Assembly (NCBI GenBank): GCA_001464765.1
Contig: LNDV01000038.1
Coordinates: 62,001 to 126,000 of the forward strand
Direction: 5' to 3'
From: Betaproteobacteria bacterium Ga0077526
GTDB taxonomy: Bacteria > Pseudomonadota > Gammaproteobacteria > Burkholderiales > Ga0077523
Length of the DNA: 64,000 bases
The translations under genes and the position numbers were made by a program. Under the pieces are notes generated by a model. The model was not told the origin of the DNA, did no database searches, and was given only the letters and a program-made list of their open reading frames with translations. Below are positions 52,485-61,220 of the stretch, in pieces. Numbering within the stretch: position 1 is the stretch's first letter; each line of letters opens with the position of its first letter.

Positions 52485-52904
52485 ATGGAAGAACTCATCC
52501 CCACACTGCTGTCGTGGGCCATCACGCTGAGCGGATACCCCGCACCGGCGCAACTGCCGAAGGTCGAAGCCGTTCCGCACGAATTCCTGGTGAAGGCGGC
52601 CTGCAACGGGCGCCCCTGCAAGGTGATGGGCTGGTTTCCGCCAGGGCAGACGGTCTACCTGGACAAGCGTCTGGATCCGCAGGACAGCCTCTACGCCGCT
52701 TCGATCGTCGTCCATGAACTCGTCCACTATCTGCAGCAGGAGTCCGGCCGGACCGGTTCCATGGACTCGTGCGAGCACGCCATCGCGCTGGAGCGCGAAG
52801 CCTATGCGGCGCAGCAGGAGTTTCTCGTGCGATACGGCATCTATCAGCCGGTCGGCGTGTCGATGCATCAGGTGGGATGTGAACTGACCGCTCAGGGGCA
52901 CTGA
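52485..52904 (+). CDS. Small protein with HExxH zincin-like motif
   Basis: 139 aa. The segment IVVHELVHYLQQESG contains HELVH, a possible zinc-binding motif of metallopeptidases, and EREAYAAQQEF downstream may give the third ligand (Glu). It lacks a clear signal peptide, though the first 20 residues are fairly hydrophobic. The ATG at 52485 is the first good start; CGGAGA lies upstream. I do not recognise a characterised homologue. An uncharacterised putative metallopeptidase domain is the fairest label. Confidence 0.65.
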   Translation: MEELIPTLLSWAITLSGYPAPAQLPKVEAVPHEFLVKAACNGRPCKVMGWFPPGQTVYLDKRLDPQDSLYAASIVVHELVHYLQQESGRTGSMDSCEHAIALEREAYAAQQEFLVRYGIYQPVGVSMHQVGCELTAQGH

Positions 52905-53037
52905 GCGACTCTTCTCGCCGGCTGTCCATCCATGCGACTGCCCGCCGCCCCGGATTCCGTCCCCGACCCGTTCGCTGCGCGCCCCCCTGGCACGACGGTG
53001 CAAACGGTGTCTCCCGGAATCCGGGGTTGATCCTGCG

Positions 53038-53907
53038 TCAGCCGCGACCGCCAGGCACGACGACGCAGTCTCCCTTCTTCAGCAGGTCCTCGATCGCGAG
53101 GCCGCGGGCGTTGACCTCGTCGCGAGCGGCGATGAGAACCTCGACACAGTCCAGGAAGATGTCCACCAGGTCGGGATCGAAATGCCGGCCCCGCTGCTCG
53201 CACACCATCGCGATCGCTTCGGTGTCGGAGAATCGCGGACGGTAGACGCGGTCCATCGTGAGCGCATCGAAGAAATCCACCAGCGCCACGATGCGCGCAG
53301 ACAGCGGGATATCCTCTCCCGCAAGACTGCGCGGATAGCCGCTGCCATCCCACTTCTCGTGGTGACCGCGGGCCACCTCGCCTGCCATCTCGAACACCGC
53401 GATACCGCTCTCGCCGAGAATCCTCGCCCCGATGTCCGGATGCTGGCGCATGACCTGCCACTCCTCGGCCGTCAGCGGTCCGGCCTTCTTCAGGACGGCG
53501 TCGGGGATGCCGATCTTGCCGACATCGTGCATGGGGGCCGCCAGGCGGAGCATCCGCGAATACGCTTCGGTCTGACCCAACCGCAATGCCAGGATCTCGG
53601 ACAGCAACCCGAGCCGCACGATGTGCGCGCCGGTGTCGCCGTCCTTGTACTCGGCGGCGACCGCGAGACGCAGCAGCGTCTGGTGATGGGCGCGCGAGAT
53701 CGCTTCGAGTGCGGCATCCCGCTCGGCCAGGAGTGTGCGCATGTCCTGCGTCGTGCGGAACAGCTGGCCGTAAGCGAGGTCGCGCTCGTTCTCGAGCGAC
53801 GCGTACGACGCCGCCCACGGATCCGAGTCGTCAGCCAGCAGATGCGCCACGAGCGCATCCGCGTCGAAGGTTCTCTCCACGAAGACTTCAGGCGGCACGG
53901 ATGACAT
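53038..53907 (-). CDS. HD-GYP domain cyclic-di-GMP phosphodiesterase
   Basis: 289 aa. An N-terminal coiled-coil region (about 35-75, ENERDLAYGQLFRTTQDMRTLL) leads into an HD-GYP domain: HDVGKIGIPDAVLKKAGPLT (HD at 127-128) and HHEKWDGSGYP (182-192, the GYP). These hydrolyse c-di-GMP to GMP. There is no receiver domain, so it is probably activated through the coiled coil or by partner binding. The ATG lies 20 nt inside the HNOBA kinase gene, so the two are coupled. Last gene of the signalling cluster. Confidence 0.92.
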   Translation of the reverse strand: MSSVPPEVFVERTFDADALVAHLLADDSDPWAASYASLENERDLAYGQLFRTTQDMRTLLAERDAALEAISRAHHQTLLRLAVAAEYKDGDTGAHIVRLGLLSEILALRLGQTEAYSRMLRLAAPMHDVGKIGIPDAVLKKAGPLTAEEWQVMRQHPDIGARILGESGIAVFEMAGEVARGHHEKWDGSGYPRSLAGEDIPLSARIVALVDFFDALTMDRVYRPRFSDTEAIAMVCEQRGRHFDPDLVDIFLDCVEVLIAARDEVNARGLAIEDLLKKGDCVVVPGGRG

Positions 53908-55435
53908 CGCCTTCTCCTATGGGCAGCCAGAGAACACAGGCGGTTCCGCGGCCGAATGTGGATTCGATGTCGATGGCACCGCCGAGGATCTCGGCGATCT
54001 CCTTCACCAGCGGCAGCCCGAGACCGGTGCCCGGTATGTTCCCCGACGCATCAGCCCGATAGAACCGCTCGAAGCACCGGGCCACCTGCTCCGGCGTCAT
54101 CCCCATGCCCTGATCCGTGACGCGGATCCCGATGCGCGAGCCGTCGACACTGCGGAGCGTGTCCAGCCGGATCTCCCCGCCTTCTGGCGAGTACTTGTAC
54201 GCGTTTGACAGGAGATTCGTGAGCGCCTGCTGGAGTTTCTCGGCGTCGACGGCGCAGTCCGGCATGGCCTCCGGAAGATCCACCACGACCTGGCGCGGAT
54301 CGTTCGGCACCAGCAGCGACGCCACGGTGTTCTCGACGATGGGCTTCAGCGGCTGCAAGGTGATGCGGAAGTCCTTGCCGGCCCGGGCCTCGATCCGGGC
54401 GAGATCGAGCAGTTCGTTCACCATGTGGATCAGCGCGCCGGCCTGACGATGGATCGTCGAGAGCAGATCCTTGCGGGTCGCCTCGTCGTAGTCGCGGCGC
54501 AGCAGCAGCTCCGAGAAGCCGAACACCGACGCCATCGGCGTGCGCAGTTCGTGCGCGGCCGTCGACAGGAACTCGCTCTTCATCCGATCCACTTCCGTCT
54601 CGCGCGTGATGTCGCGGAAGTACAGGACCCGGGAAGCGCCTTCGCCGCAGCGCACGCTGCAGGACAACACGCGGCGCTCCGGCTGCACGATGGTGAATGT
54701 GGCGCGAGGATAGCGGCGCCGATCACCCCCCTGCTCCGCCGCGGTGTCCGACGTCGCGAGCGTGTCGAAGTCCGGCAGGATCTGACCGAAGTCCAGCAGC
54801 GTGGACAGAAAACCGACGAAGGTGCTCTCCGTCATGTCCATGAAGAACGAGATCGTCTCGCCCATCAGTCGACCGAGCGCGGGATTCACGTAGGTCGCTC
54901 GTCCGTCCGGGCCGAAGAGGATGATGCCGTCCGGCGAAAGGGCAGAGATGGAGTCCAGCGAAAGCGTGCGTTCCTTCAGCTTGGCGGCGAGCCTCCGGGT
55001 GTCCTCGAGCGCGGTGACATTGGCCTGCTGCAGGAAGAGCAGATCGATCGCCGGGTCATGCGCCGCGAAATCCGTCACGGTGAGGCCCAGCGTTTCGATA
55101 TCCTCCAGACGAGTGATCCACGGAGACATCAGCAGCAGCACCCCGGATCTGTCCTCCAGCAACTGGACGGACCCGCGCAGGCGGATGTGGGGTTCGAACT
55201 TCGATTCGAGCACCACCAGTTTCCCGGCCCAGGCAGCAAGACCCGCGAAGTCGGGCTCGATCCGGGGACGAACCACACGAAACCAGTCCGCAAAGACCGA
55301 GGGGCCGGTCGGCATCAGACGCGCGAGGGAAGCTCCAGTCTGGCGAATGCCATCCTGCGCATCGACGAGCAGATGGAACGGAAACTCCGCCGCGAACTGC
55401 GCCGCCGAAAGACCCACCGGTCCCGCTGCACTCAT
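53888..55435 (-). CDS. HNOBA-domain sensor histidine kinase
   Basis: 515 aa. Residues about 8-150 look like the haem-NO-binding-associated (HNOBA) domain: FPFHLLVDAQDGIRQTGASL, FRVVRPRIEPDF, LVVLESKF and SPWITRLEDIETLGLTVTDFAAHDPAIDLLFL. A PAS-like domain (about 158-275) follows, then HisKA with phosphoacceptor H295 in STAAHELRTP, and HATPase with N-box NLLSNAYKYSP and G2 GTGLGLPLV. HNOBA kinases partner with H-NOX proteins, whose gene lies 4 nt upstream. Its catalytic core is nearly identical to that of the kinase at 56059-58056. Confidence 0.92.
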   Translation of the reverse strand: MSAAGPVGLSAAQFAAEFPFHLLVDAQDGIRQTGASLARLMPTGPSVFADWFRVVRPRIEPDFAGLAAWAGKLVVLESKFEPHIRLRGSVQLLEDRSGVLLLMSPWITRLEDIETLGLTVTDFAAHDPAIDLLFLQQANVTALEDTRRLAAKLKERTLSLDSISALSPDGIILFGPDGRATYVNPALGRLMGETISFFMDMTESTFVGFLSTLLDFGQILPDFDTLATSDTAAEQGGDRRRYPRATFTIVQPERRVLSCSVRCGEGASRVLYFRDITRETEVDRMKSEFLSTAAHELRTPMASVFGFSELLLRRDYDEATRKDLLSTIHRQAGALIHMVNELLDLARIEARAGKDFRITLQPLKPIVENTVASLLVPNDPRQVVVDLPEAMPDCAVDAEKLQQALTNLLSNAYKYSPEGGEIRLDTLRSVDGSRIGIRVTDQGMGMTPEQVARCFERFYRADASGNIPGTGLGLPLVKEIAEILGGAIDIESTFGRGTACVLWLPIGEGDVIRAA

Positions 55436-55439
55436 CCGC

Positions 55440-55988
55440 TCAGGCCTCCAGCGACACCCGGAAGCGGTCCACCGCGGCCCCTTCCTCCCGGCGCTCCACC
55501 CACTCCACCACCACCGGCGTGCCGAACCGCTTGCCCAGGCCCTTCACGAGGCCGATCACCATCGAACCGAGGCCGTCTCGCTGGGATTCGTAGGACAGCA
55601 GCGCCTGACCGGTGGCCTCGCGGACAAGGCGAAACTGGGGAATGCGCATGTCCGGGTAGAGCATGGAGAGCCGCGTATGCATCGAGTCCAGATTCTCCAG
55701 GACCTCGAAGACGCCGCCCCCGGCCGCGGTCATCATGTGGCCGTAACCCTTCTTGGCCGTGTAGATCGTCCAGTACTCGCCAAACGCCTCGAGCACTTCG
55801 TCACTCGGAATTTCCAGCATCCGCGAGGCCGCGCCCACCAGGCGATAGGTGACGTCGTCGTCGTACTGATCCATGCCGACGAACGTCTCCAGATCGACGC
55901 CGGCGTCGCGCTTGAGCGCCTGCCACGCCGCGGGGCCCTTCATGTGCGTGACCAGATCCTCGATTGCCTTGTTAACCATTCCGTACAT
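55440..55988 (-). CDS. H-NOX haem nitric-oxide/oxygen-binding protein
   Basis: 182 aa, full family length. The proximal haem ligand is H104 in LENLDSMHTRL, the conserved Pro is P117 (MRIPQF), and the haem-propionate motif YxSxR is Y133-E-S135-Q-R137. No Tyr follows in the next 20 residues, where O2-binding H-NOX proteins have the distal Tyr, so an NO sensor is more likely. AAGGAG precedes the ATG (MYGMVNKAIEDLV). It is encoded next to an HNOBA kinase and an HD-GYP protein, a layout that usually lets NO control the kinase and c-di-GMP. Confidence 0.95.
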   Translation of the reverse strand: MYGMVNKAIEDLVTHMKGPAAWQALKRDAGVDLETFVGMDQYDDDVTYRLVGAASRMLEIPSDEVLEAFGEYWTIYTAKKGYGHMMTAAGGGVFEVLENLDSMHTRLSMLYPDMRIPQFRLVREATGQALLSYESQRDGLGSMVIGLVKGLGKRFGTPVVVEWVERREEGAAVDRFRVSLEA

Positions 55989-56058
55989 CGTCTTCCACTC
56001 CTTGCTCGTGATGCTGTCTCGTCTCGGCTCCGCTGCCGGCGCCGATCGCCATGAATCC

Positions 56059-58056
56059 CTACGCGGCCACCGCTTCCGGCTCGGCGACCCGCAGCCAGAC
56101 CGTGACCGCCGTGCCCTCACCATGCTTCGACTCGACCTGAATCGTGCCGCCGAAGATCTCGACGATCTCCTTCACGAGCGTGAGTCCGAGGCCCGTCCCC
56201 GGGATGTTTCCGGAGGCGTCCGCCCGATAGAAGCGCTCGAAGCAGCGGGACAGCTGCTCTGGCGTCATGCCGATGCCGCGGTCGGACACGCGGATACCGA
56301 TCCGCCCGCCGTCGTCGACCACCGTATCCAGACGGATCTCCCCGCCGCCCGGCGAGTACTTGTAGGCGTTCGACAGCAGATTCGTCAGGGCCTGCTGCAG
56401 CTTCTCGGCATCCACGGCGCAGTGGGGCATCGTCGTGGGCAGGTCAATGACGACCTTGCGGGGATCGTTCGGCACCAGCAGCGAAGCGACGGTGTTCTCG
56501 ACGATGGGCCTCAGCGGCTGGACGGACACCTTGAAATCCTTCCCGGCCCGCGCCTCGATCCGCGCCAGATCGAGAAGCTCGTTCAGCAGGTGGATGAGCG
56601 CGCCGGCCTGACGATGGATCGTCGAGAGCAGGTCCTTGCGCGTCTGCTCGTCGTAGTCCCGGCGCAGCAGCAGTTCCGAGAATCCGAACACCGAGGCCAT
56701 CGGCGTACGCAACTCGTGGGCTGCCGTCGACAGGAACTCGCTCTTCATCCGGTCCACTTCGGTCTCACGGGTGATGTCGCGGAAATAGAGGACCTTCGCC
56801 CCGCCCTCCTCCCGTCGCACGCTGCGCGACAGGATGCGGCGCTCCGGAATCATGAGCTGGAGCAGATCCCCGCCGACCGCCCGCTGGGACTCCTCCGACT
56901 GGAGGGCGCATGGCGCCTCGATCAGCGAGCGGTACGGGGCCTTCGGGTCACAGCGGTCACGGATGCGCGCGTCCAGTGCCGCCTCGGAGTCGCCGAGCAC
57001 CTGCGAGGGCTCCAGGCCGGTCATCCGCGTGAAGGCCGGATTGACGTAGGCCACCCGGCCTTCCTTCCCGAAGGAGACGAAACCGTCCGGGGACATCGCG
57101 AAGATGGCGTCGAGGCGCTGGGTCCGGTCCTGGAGCTCCTCTTCCTGCCGGATGCGCTCCGTGATGTCGTTCTGCACACCGACGTAGTGCGTGACGCGTC
57201 CGTCGTTGTCGCGCACGGGCGAGATGGAGAGTTCGTTCCAGAACAGCGAACCGTCCTTGCGGTAGTTGCGCAGGATGACCTGGCATTCCCGCCCCTCACG
57301 GATGGCCTCGCGCAGTTCCGCAAGGCCGGTCTGCTTGTGGTCGTCGCGCTGCAGGAAACCGCAGTTGAGGCCGTACACATCCGCGACCGCATAGCCGGTG
57401 ATGCGCTCGAAACCCGGATTCGCGTAGATGATCGGCTGGCTCGGATTGGTCATGTCGGTGACCACCACGCCGTTGTGCGTGGACTCCAGCGCCCGGTCCT
57501 TCAGTCGCAGCGTCCCCTCCGCCAGTTCGCGCGCCATGTCGGCGTGCACCTGAGGCGTGATGTCGCTCGCGATGCCATCGATGCGTACAGCCCTGCCGGC
57601 CTCGTCTCGCACGATCTGCATGCGATCGCGCAGCCAGCGGATGCCGCCCGAGGGCAGATCGATGCGGTACTCGAGGTCGATGCGCCCGTCGCGGAAGAGC
57701 TCCGGCAGACGCGCCCGGACTAGCTCACGATCGGACTCGTTGATGCGGGAGAACCAGTCGCGCGGATTGCCCGTCAGGTCTTCGAGCTTCGCCTCGTACA
57801 CGCGCTCGGCCGACGGACTCACGTACAGGATCTGATTGCCGTCGGGCGAGACCGAGTAGATGACGTCCTGGATCGACTGCAGCACCGCCGCCAGACGCTC
57901 CGAGGAGATCGGCTCCTGCGCGAGGGTCAGGCCGAAGCCGTTCGTGACGCCGGAGGCCTGGAGGGTCTGCACCGCGGCCTGGAAGGCCTTGAGCAGTTCG
58001 ACCCGCGTCACCGGCTCACCGGCTTGCTGAAGGGGAGAAGAGTTGGGAAGCGTCAT
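56059..58056 (-). CDS. PAS/LOV sensor histidine kinase
   Basis: 665 aa. PAS 1 about 52-168, PAS 2 about 185-300, PAS 3 about 312-430, HisKA with H447 (STAAHELRTP), then HATPase (N-box NLLSNAYKYSP, GTGLGLTLV). PAS 2 has flavin-adduct LOV residues: C232 in GLNCGFLQ, Q236, N264 (RNYRKDG), N274 (FWNE) and Q295 (VGVQND), with the same spacing as plant phototropin LOV2 (32, 10 and 21). The Arg usually after the Cys is Gly here. A blue-light or redox input is therefore probable. No membrane segment was seen, so it is cytoplasmic. The output partner may be the CheY-like receiver 19 nt upstream. Confidence 0.92.
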   Translation of the reverse strand: MTLPNSSPLQQAGEPVTRVELLKAFQAAVQTLQASGVTNGFGLTLAQEPISSERLAAVLQSIQDVIYSVSPDGNQILYVSPSAERVYEAKLEDLTGNPRDWFSRINESDRELVRARLPELFRDGRIDLEYRIDLPSGGIRWLRDRMQIVRDEAGRAVRIDGIASDITPQVHADMARELAEGTLRLKDRALESTHNGVVVTDMTNPSQPIIYANPGFERITGYAVADVYGLNCGFLQRDDHKQTGLAELREAIREGRECQVILRNYRKDGSLFWNELSISPVRDNDGRVTHYVGVQNDITERIRQEEELQDRTQRLDAIFAMSPDGFVSFGKEGRVAYVNPAFTRMTGLEPSQVLGDSEAALDARIRDRCDPKAPYRSLIEAPCALQSEESQRAVGGDLLQLMIPERRILSRSVRREEGGAKVLYFRDITRETEVDRMKSEFLSTAAHELRTPMASVFGFSELLLRRDYDEQTRKDLLSTIHRQAGALIHLLNELLDLARIEARAGKDFKVSVQPLRPIVENTVASLLVPNDPRKVVIDLPTTMPHCAVDAEKLQQALTNLLSNAYKYSPGGGEIRLDTVVDDGGRIGIRVSDRGIGMTPEQLSRCFERFYRADASGNIPGTGLGLTLVKEIVEIFGGTIQVESKHGEGTAVTVWLRVAEPEAVAA

Positions 58057-58075
58057 GGTGTCCGCGCCGCTCGCC

Positions 58076-58456
58076 TCAGGCCTTCGCCGCACGGCCGAGT
58101 TCCTCGACCTTGTCGATGAGCTCGAGCGGACTGAAGGGCTTGACGAGATAGGCGTCACACCCCGCCTTGCGGCCCTGCTCCAGGTCGGTCTGCTGACCGC
58201 GGGCAGTGAGCAGCACGACCCGCACGCCGGCCAGTGTCTCATCGCTCTTGATGCGCTCGCAGACCTGATAGCCGTCCAGTTCCCCCGGCATCATCACGTC
58301 CAGCAGCACGATGTCGGGCCGCAGTTCGCGAGCGAGATGGAGACCGGTCGCGCCGTCGGCCGCCTCGTGGATCTCCACGTCACCGAACTCCAGCGTCATC
58401 CTCACCAGCTTGCGGAGGTCGGCCTGGTCTTCCACGATCAGAATCTTGCGTCCCAC
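58076..58456 (-). CDS. Single-domain response regulator (CheY-like)
   Basis: 126 aa. GTG start at 58456 with GGGAG upstream. Receiver motifs: acidic pair in VEDQ, phosphoacceptor Asp in VLLDVMMPG, Thr in LLTARG and Lys in LVKPFS. No output domain. It lies between two kinase genes and probably relays phosphate between them or to the HD-GYP/HTH proteins. Confidence 0.93.
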   Translation of the reverse strand: MGRKILIVEDQADLRKLVRMTLEFGDVEIHEAADGATGLHLARELRPDIVLLDVMMPGELDGYQVCERIKSDETLAGVRVVLLTARGQQTDLEQGRKAGCDAYLVKPFSPLELIDKVEELGRAAKA

Positions 58457-58479
58457 GGTGCTATCTCCCTTCCAGTTAC

Positions 58480-58497
58480 GGCGCGCCCTAGCGCGCC
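58480..58497. other. Hairpin across a stop codon
   Basis: Perfect 7-bp stem GGCGCGC / GCGCGCC with CCTA loop covering the stop of the degenerate kinase gene (58488-58490, minus strand). It may affect downstream translation or mRNA stability. Confidence 0.35.
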
Positions 58498-59633
58498 GCG
58501 GCGCGTGCTGCCGCCTGTCTTGCGAGCAGCGCTGCCATGTCCATGGCGTAGCGCTGCGCCTGTTGCAATTCGAGCCCACCCGCGATCTGCGTCGGGGCGC
58601 CGGTGGGCAGTTCCATCACGAAGGCCGTCGAATCGTCGCGCGTGTCGCCGACCCGCAGATTTCCCCCGTGCAGTTCCAGAACCCGCTCGACGAGCGCGAG
58701 CCCGACGCCGATCCCCTTGGGCGGCGGCACCTTGGCTTTCACGGGCGTCTTCGTCGGGGTGGCTGCAGGCACGGCGTCCACGAACGGCAGGTAGTGCCTG
58801 CCGTGCTTGCGCGGCACCGGGCTGTGGCCAAAGTCGCGGACCGTGATGTGCAGGTAGAGACTGGACTGGTGCGCCTCGACCTCGACGTTGGTCTTGCGCC
58901 CGCTTGCGCGGATTGCGTTCTCCAGGAGCTCCGCGAGCGCCCGCAGCAGCCAGGCCTGACTTCCGTAGACCGGGGGCAGATCGTCGTTCACGCCCACGGT
59001 GGACAGGTTCACATCGGCGGCCTGCGCGATGGCGGAGACCTTGTTCCAGGCGGCGTCGATGAGCTCGCCCACGACGACCCTTTCGTCCGTCTGCATGCGG
59101 TCGTGCGCGATGAGATCCCCGAGCATCTCCAGCTTCTCGAGCCGTCCTGCCAGTTCCGTGGCACTCGCCCGCGTCTGCGTCACGGCCTCGGACAGCGCCT
59201 CCCCTTCCTCACGGACGGGCAACTTCCTGGCGATGCTGCCGGCGGCGTCGGCGAGCGCGTCCACGGAGTCGCGGAGTCCGGTCCGGAGAAACTGGAACAG
59301 GTTCTGGGTGACGTTCCGGTATGCCGCCGCGTCGGCATCGTCGTGCAACACGAGCAGAAGGTCGTGGGACGTGAAGCCGTGCAGCAACGCCGCACCGATT
59401 TCGTGGACACTTTCCGAATCGGCATGAAGGGTGAGACTGATGGGCAGCTTCGCGTAGCCGTGAGACAGGGCGTCCAGTTGCCTCGTCACTTCCGGCCAGG
59501 GCAACTCGCCGCCCGCCTCCAGCCCGACCAGCCGGTGCGCCGCTTCGTTCACGAAGCGGACTTCGCCTTTCAGCGACAGAATCACCACGCCATCCCCGAG
59601 CGCGTTGAGGAGGTCGGTGACGGGGCTGGTCAC
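58488..59633 (-). CDS. Sensor-kinase-like protein with degenerate catalytic motifs
   Basis: 381 aa, GTG at 59633 overlapping the upstream stop (GTGA). PAS-like start (DLLNALGDGVVILSLKGEVRFVNEAAHRLVG), a helical dimer region without a clear phosphoacceptor His in its first helix, and an HATPase with N-box ELLENAIRAS but a poor G1 (VRDFGHSPV) and GIGVGLALVE as G2. A Pro/Lys-rich insert (TPTKTPVKAKVPPP) replaces the ATP-lid region. It may act as a partner or pseudokinase rather than as an autokinase. Confidence 0.78.
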   Translation of the reverse strand: MTSPVTDLLNALGDGVVILSLKGEVRFVNEAAHRLVGLEAGGELPWPEVTRQLDALSHGYAKLPISLTLHADSESVHEIGAALLHGFTSHDLLLVLHDDADAAAYRNVTQNLFQFLRTGLRDSVDALADAAGSIARKLPVREEGEALSEAVTQTRASATELAGRLEKLEMLGDLIAHDRMQTDERVVVGELIDAAWNKVSAIAQAADVNLSTVGVNDDLPPVYGSQAWLLRALAELLENAIRASGRKTNVEVEAHQSSLYLHITVRDFGHSPVPRKHGRHYLPFVDAVPAATPTKTPVKAKVPPPKGIGVGLALVERVLELHGGNLRVGDTRDDSTAFVMELPTGAPTQIAGGLELQQAQRYAMDMAALLARQAAARAAAR

Positions 59634-60232
59634 GCCGCGGACTCCATCGGGCGAGACAGCCGCGCGTACTCCGCGATCAGCTTCTCCAGGCGGTCGAAGG
59701 GAATCGGCTTGCCTAGCAGGACAACCCCTTCCGGCAGACCGCCGCGCTCTTCCACATCACGAGCGTGAAGTCCCGAGACGACGATCACCCGCATCCGGGC
59801 AAAGTCGTGCCGAGAGGCGAGCGTGCGCAGCATCCGGAAGCCGTCGATGCCGGGCATCATCAGGTCGGTGATGAGTACGTCGGGCCGCATCTCGCCGATG
59901 CGGATGAGTCCCTCGTAGCCGTTGCCCGCCGTCTCGAGCGTCAGCGGAAACGGGAAGGACTCGATGTTCATCCGGTAGAGCTTGAGCAGCGTCGGCTCGT
60001 CCTCGACCACCAGCACCTTGGGCGCTTCCACCCGGCTCTCGGCTCGCGCGGCGGGGAGCCGCTGGGCGATCAGCCTTTCGACAGCAGTGAGCAGGACCCG
60101 GCGGTGACCGCCCGCGGTCTTCCAGGCATCGAGCACCCCGCTTTCCGTCCAGAGCTGCACCGTGCGCAGGGATACCCCCAGGCGGCGTGCGGCTTCGCGT
60201 GTCGTGCAAGTGTCCATTGAGTTCGCATCCAT
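59630..60232 (-). CDS. DNA-binding response regulator with N-terminal excisionase/MerR-type HTH
   Basis: 200 aa. N-terminal helix-turn-helix of the MerR/excisionase kind (CTTREAARRLGVSLRTVQLWTESGVLDAWKTAGGHRRV) followed by a receiver domain (VLVVEDE, phosphoacceptor Asp in VLITDLMMPG, Lys in LLGKPI). Output before receiver is the reverse of the usual order. AAAGGAGGC precedes the ATG at 60232. First gene of the signalling cluster; may regulate it or distant genes. Confidence 0.9.
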   Translation of the reverse strand: MDANSMDTCTTREAARRLGVSLRTVQLWTESGVLDAWKTAGGHRRVLLTAVERLIAQRLPAARAESRVEAPKVLVVEDEPTLLKLYRMNIESFPFPLTLETAGNGYEGLIRIGEMRPDVLITDLMMPGIDGFRMLRTLASRHDFARMRVIVVSGLHARDVEERGGLPEGVVLLGKPIPFDRLEKLIAEYARLSRPMESAA

Positions 60233-60372
60233 GCCTCCTTTTACGGTTTCACTTCTGCAATCTTGAGCACTTTTTTCATTTCGGAAACGACACAAACCCC
60301 TGTCCCACAAGGGCTTACGTCAAACACGGGAATGTCGGAGGCGGCGCGGCAGAAGCCGTGCTGCGAGGGGGA

Positions 60373-61215
60373 CTACTGACCGCCGAGTTGCGTCGGCGAG
60401 AGCCACGACACCGCGCGCGCGGTGACCGGAGACCCGAGCAGTGTCGTGGCCTGGGCGGCGAACCGTGACGGTTCGCCCGTGGTGAGGAAGCTGTACTCCG
60501 CGGCACCCGCCAACCGGGCGAGACCGTGATGGACGAGCACGTTGCCGAGATGGCGCGCGATCGCGGGCGCAGGGTCGATCACCTGGACGCCCTCGCCCGC
60601 TACGCGACGGATGCCGTCGATGACGAAGGGGTAGTGGGTGCAGCCGAGGACGATGACGTCAGCCCCTTCGTCGAGCATTGGCCGCACGTAGCCTCGCAGC
60701 GCATCGTCGACACGGTGACTGTCCAGCGAGCCGGACTCGACCAGATCGGCGAGACGCGGACAGGTCTGACTCACCACTCGGATAGACGCGGCATGACGGC
60801 CGACGGTCGCCTGATAGAGCCTGCCCGCAAAGGTAGCCGGCGTGGCCATGACACCGATCACGCCGCTGCGCGTGATGGCAGCAGCGGGCTTGACGGCGGG
60901 CTCCATCCCCAGGATCGGCATTCCCGGAAAGCGGGCGCGCAAATCCTTCAGCGCGGCGGCCGACGCCGTATTGCACGCGACGACGATGGCCTTGCAGCCG
61001 CGGTCCAGCAGATGCCGGACGATGGCCTCGGAGAAGGCTGAGACTTCAGCGAGTGGACGCGGACCGTAGGGGACGTGCGCCTGGTCCGCGAGGTAGATGA
61101 TGGATTCGGTCGGCAGAGCGCGGGCGATCTCGCGCCACACACTCAAGCCGCCGACACCCGAGTCGAACACGCCGATGGGCGCGTCGGCTGCGGGCGCTGG
61201 CGACGGAGCCGTCAC
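60373..61215 (-). CDS. murI: Glutamate racemase
   Basis: 280 aa, GTG start at 61215. Opening GVFDSGVGGLSV and the two catalytic cysteines C81 (VVACNTASA) and C192 (VLGCTHYPF) are present. It makes D-glutamate for peptidoglycan. It starts 5 nt after the decarboxylase gene, but no functional link is expected. Confidence 0.95.
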   Translation of the reverse strand: MTAPSPAPAADAPIGVFDSGVGGLSVWREIARALPTESIIYLADQAHVPYGPRPLAEVSAFSEAIVRHLLDRGCKAIVVACNTASAAALKDLRARFPGMPILGMEPAVKPAAAITRSGVIGVMATPATFAGRLYQATVGRHAASIRVVSQTCPRLADLVESGSLDSHRVDDALRGYVRPMLDEGADVIVLGCTHYPFVIDGIRRVAGEGVQVIDPAPAIARHLGNVLVHHGLARLAGAAEYSFLTTGEPSRFAAQATTLLGSPVTARAVSWLSPTQLGGQ

Positions 61216-61220
61216 GGCAT

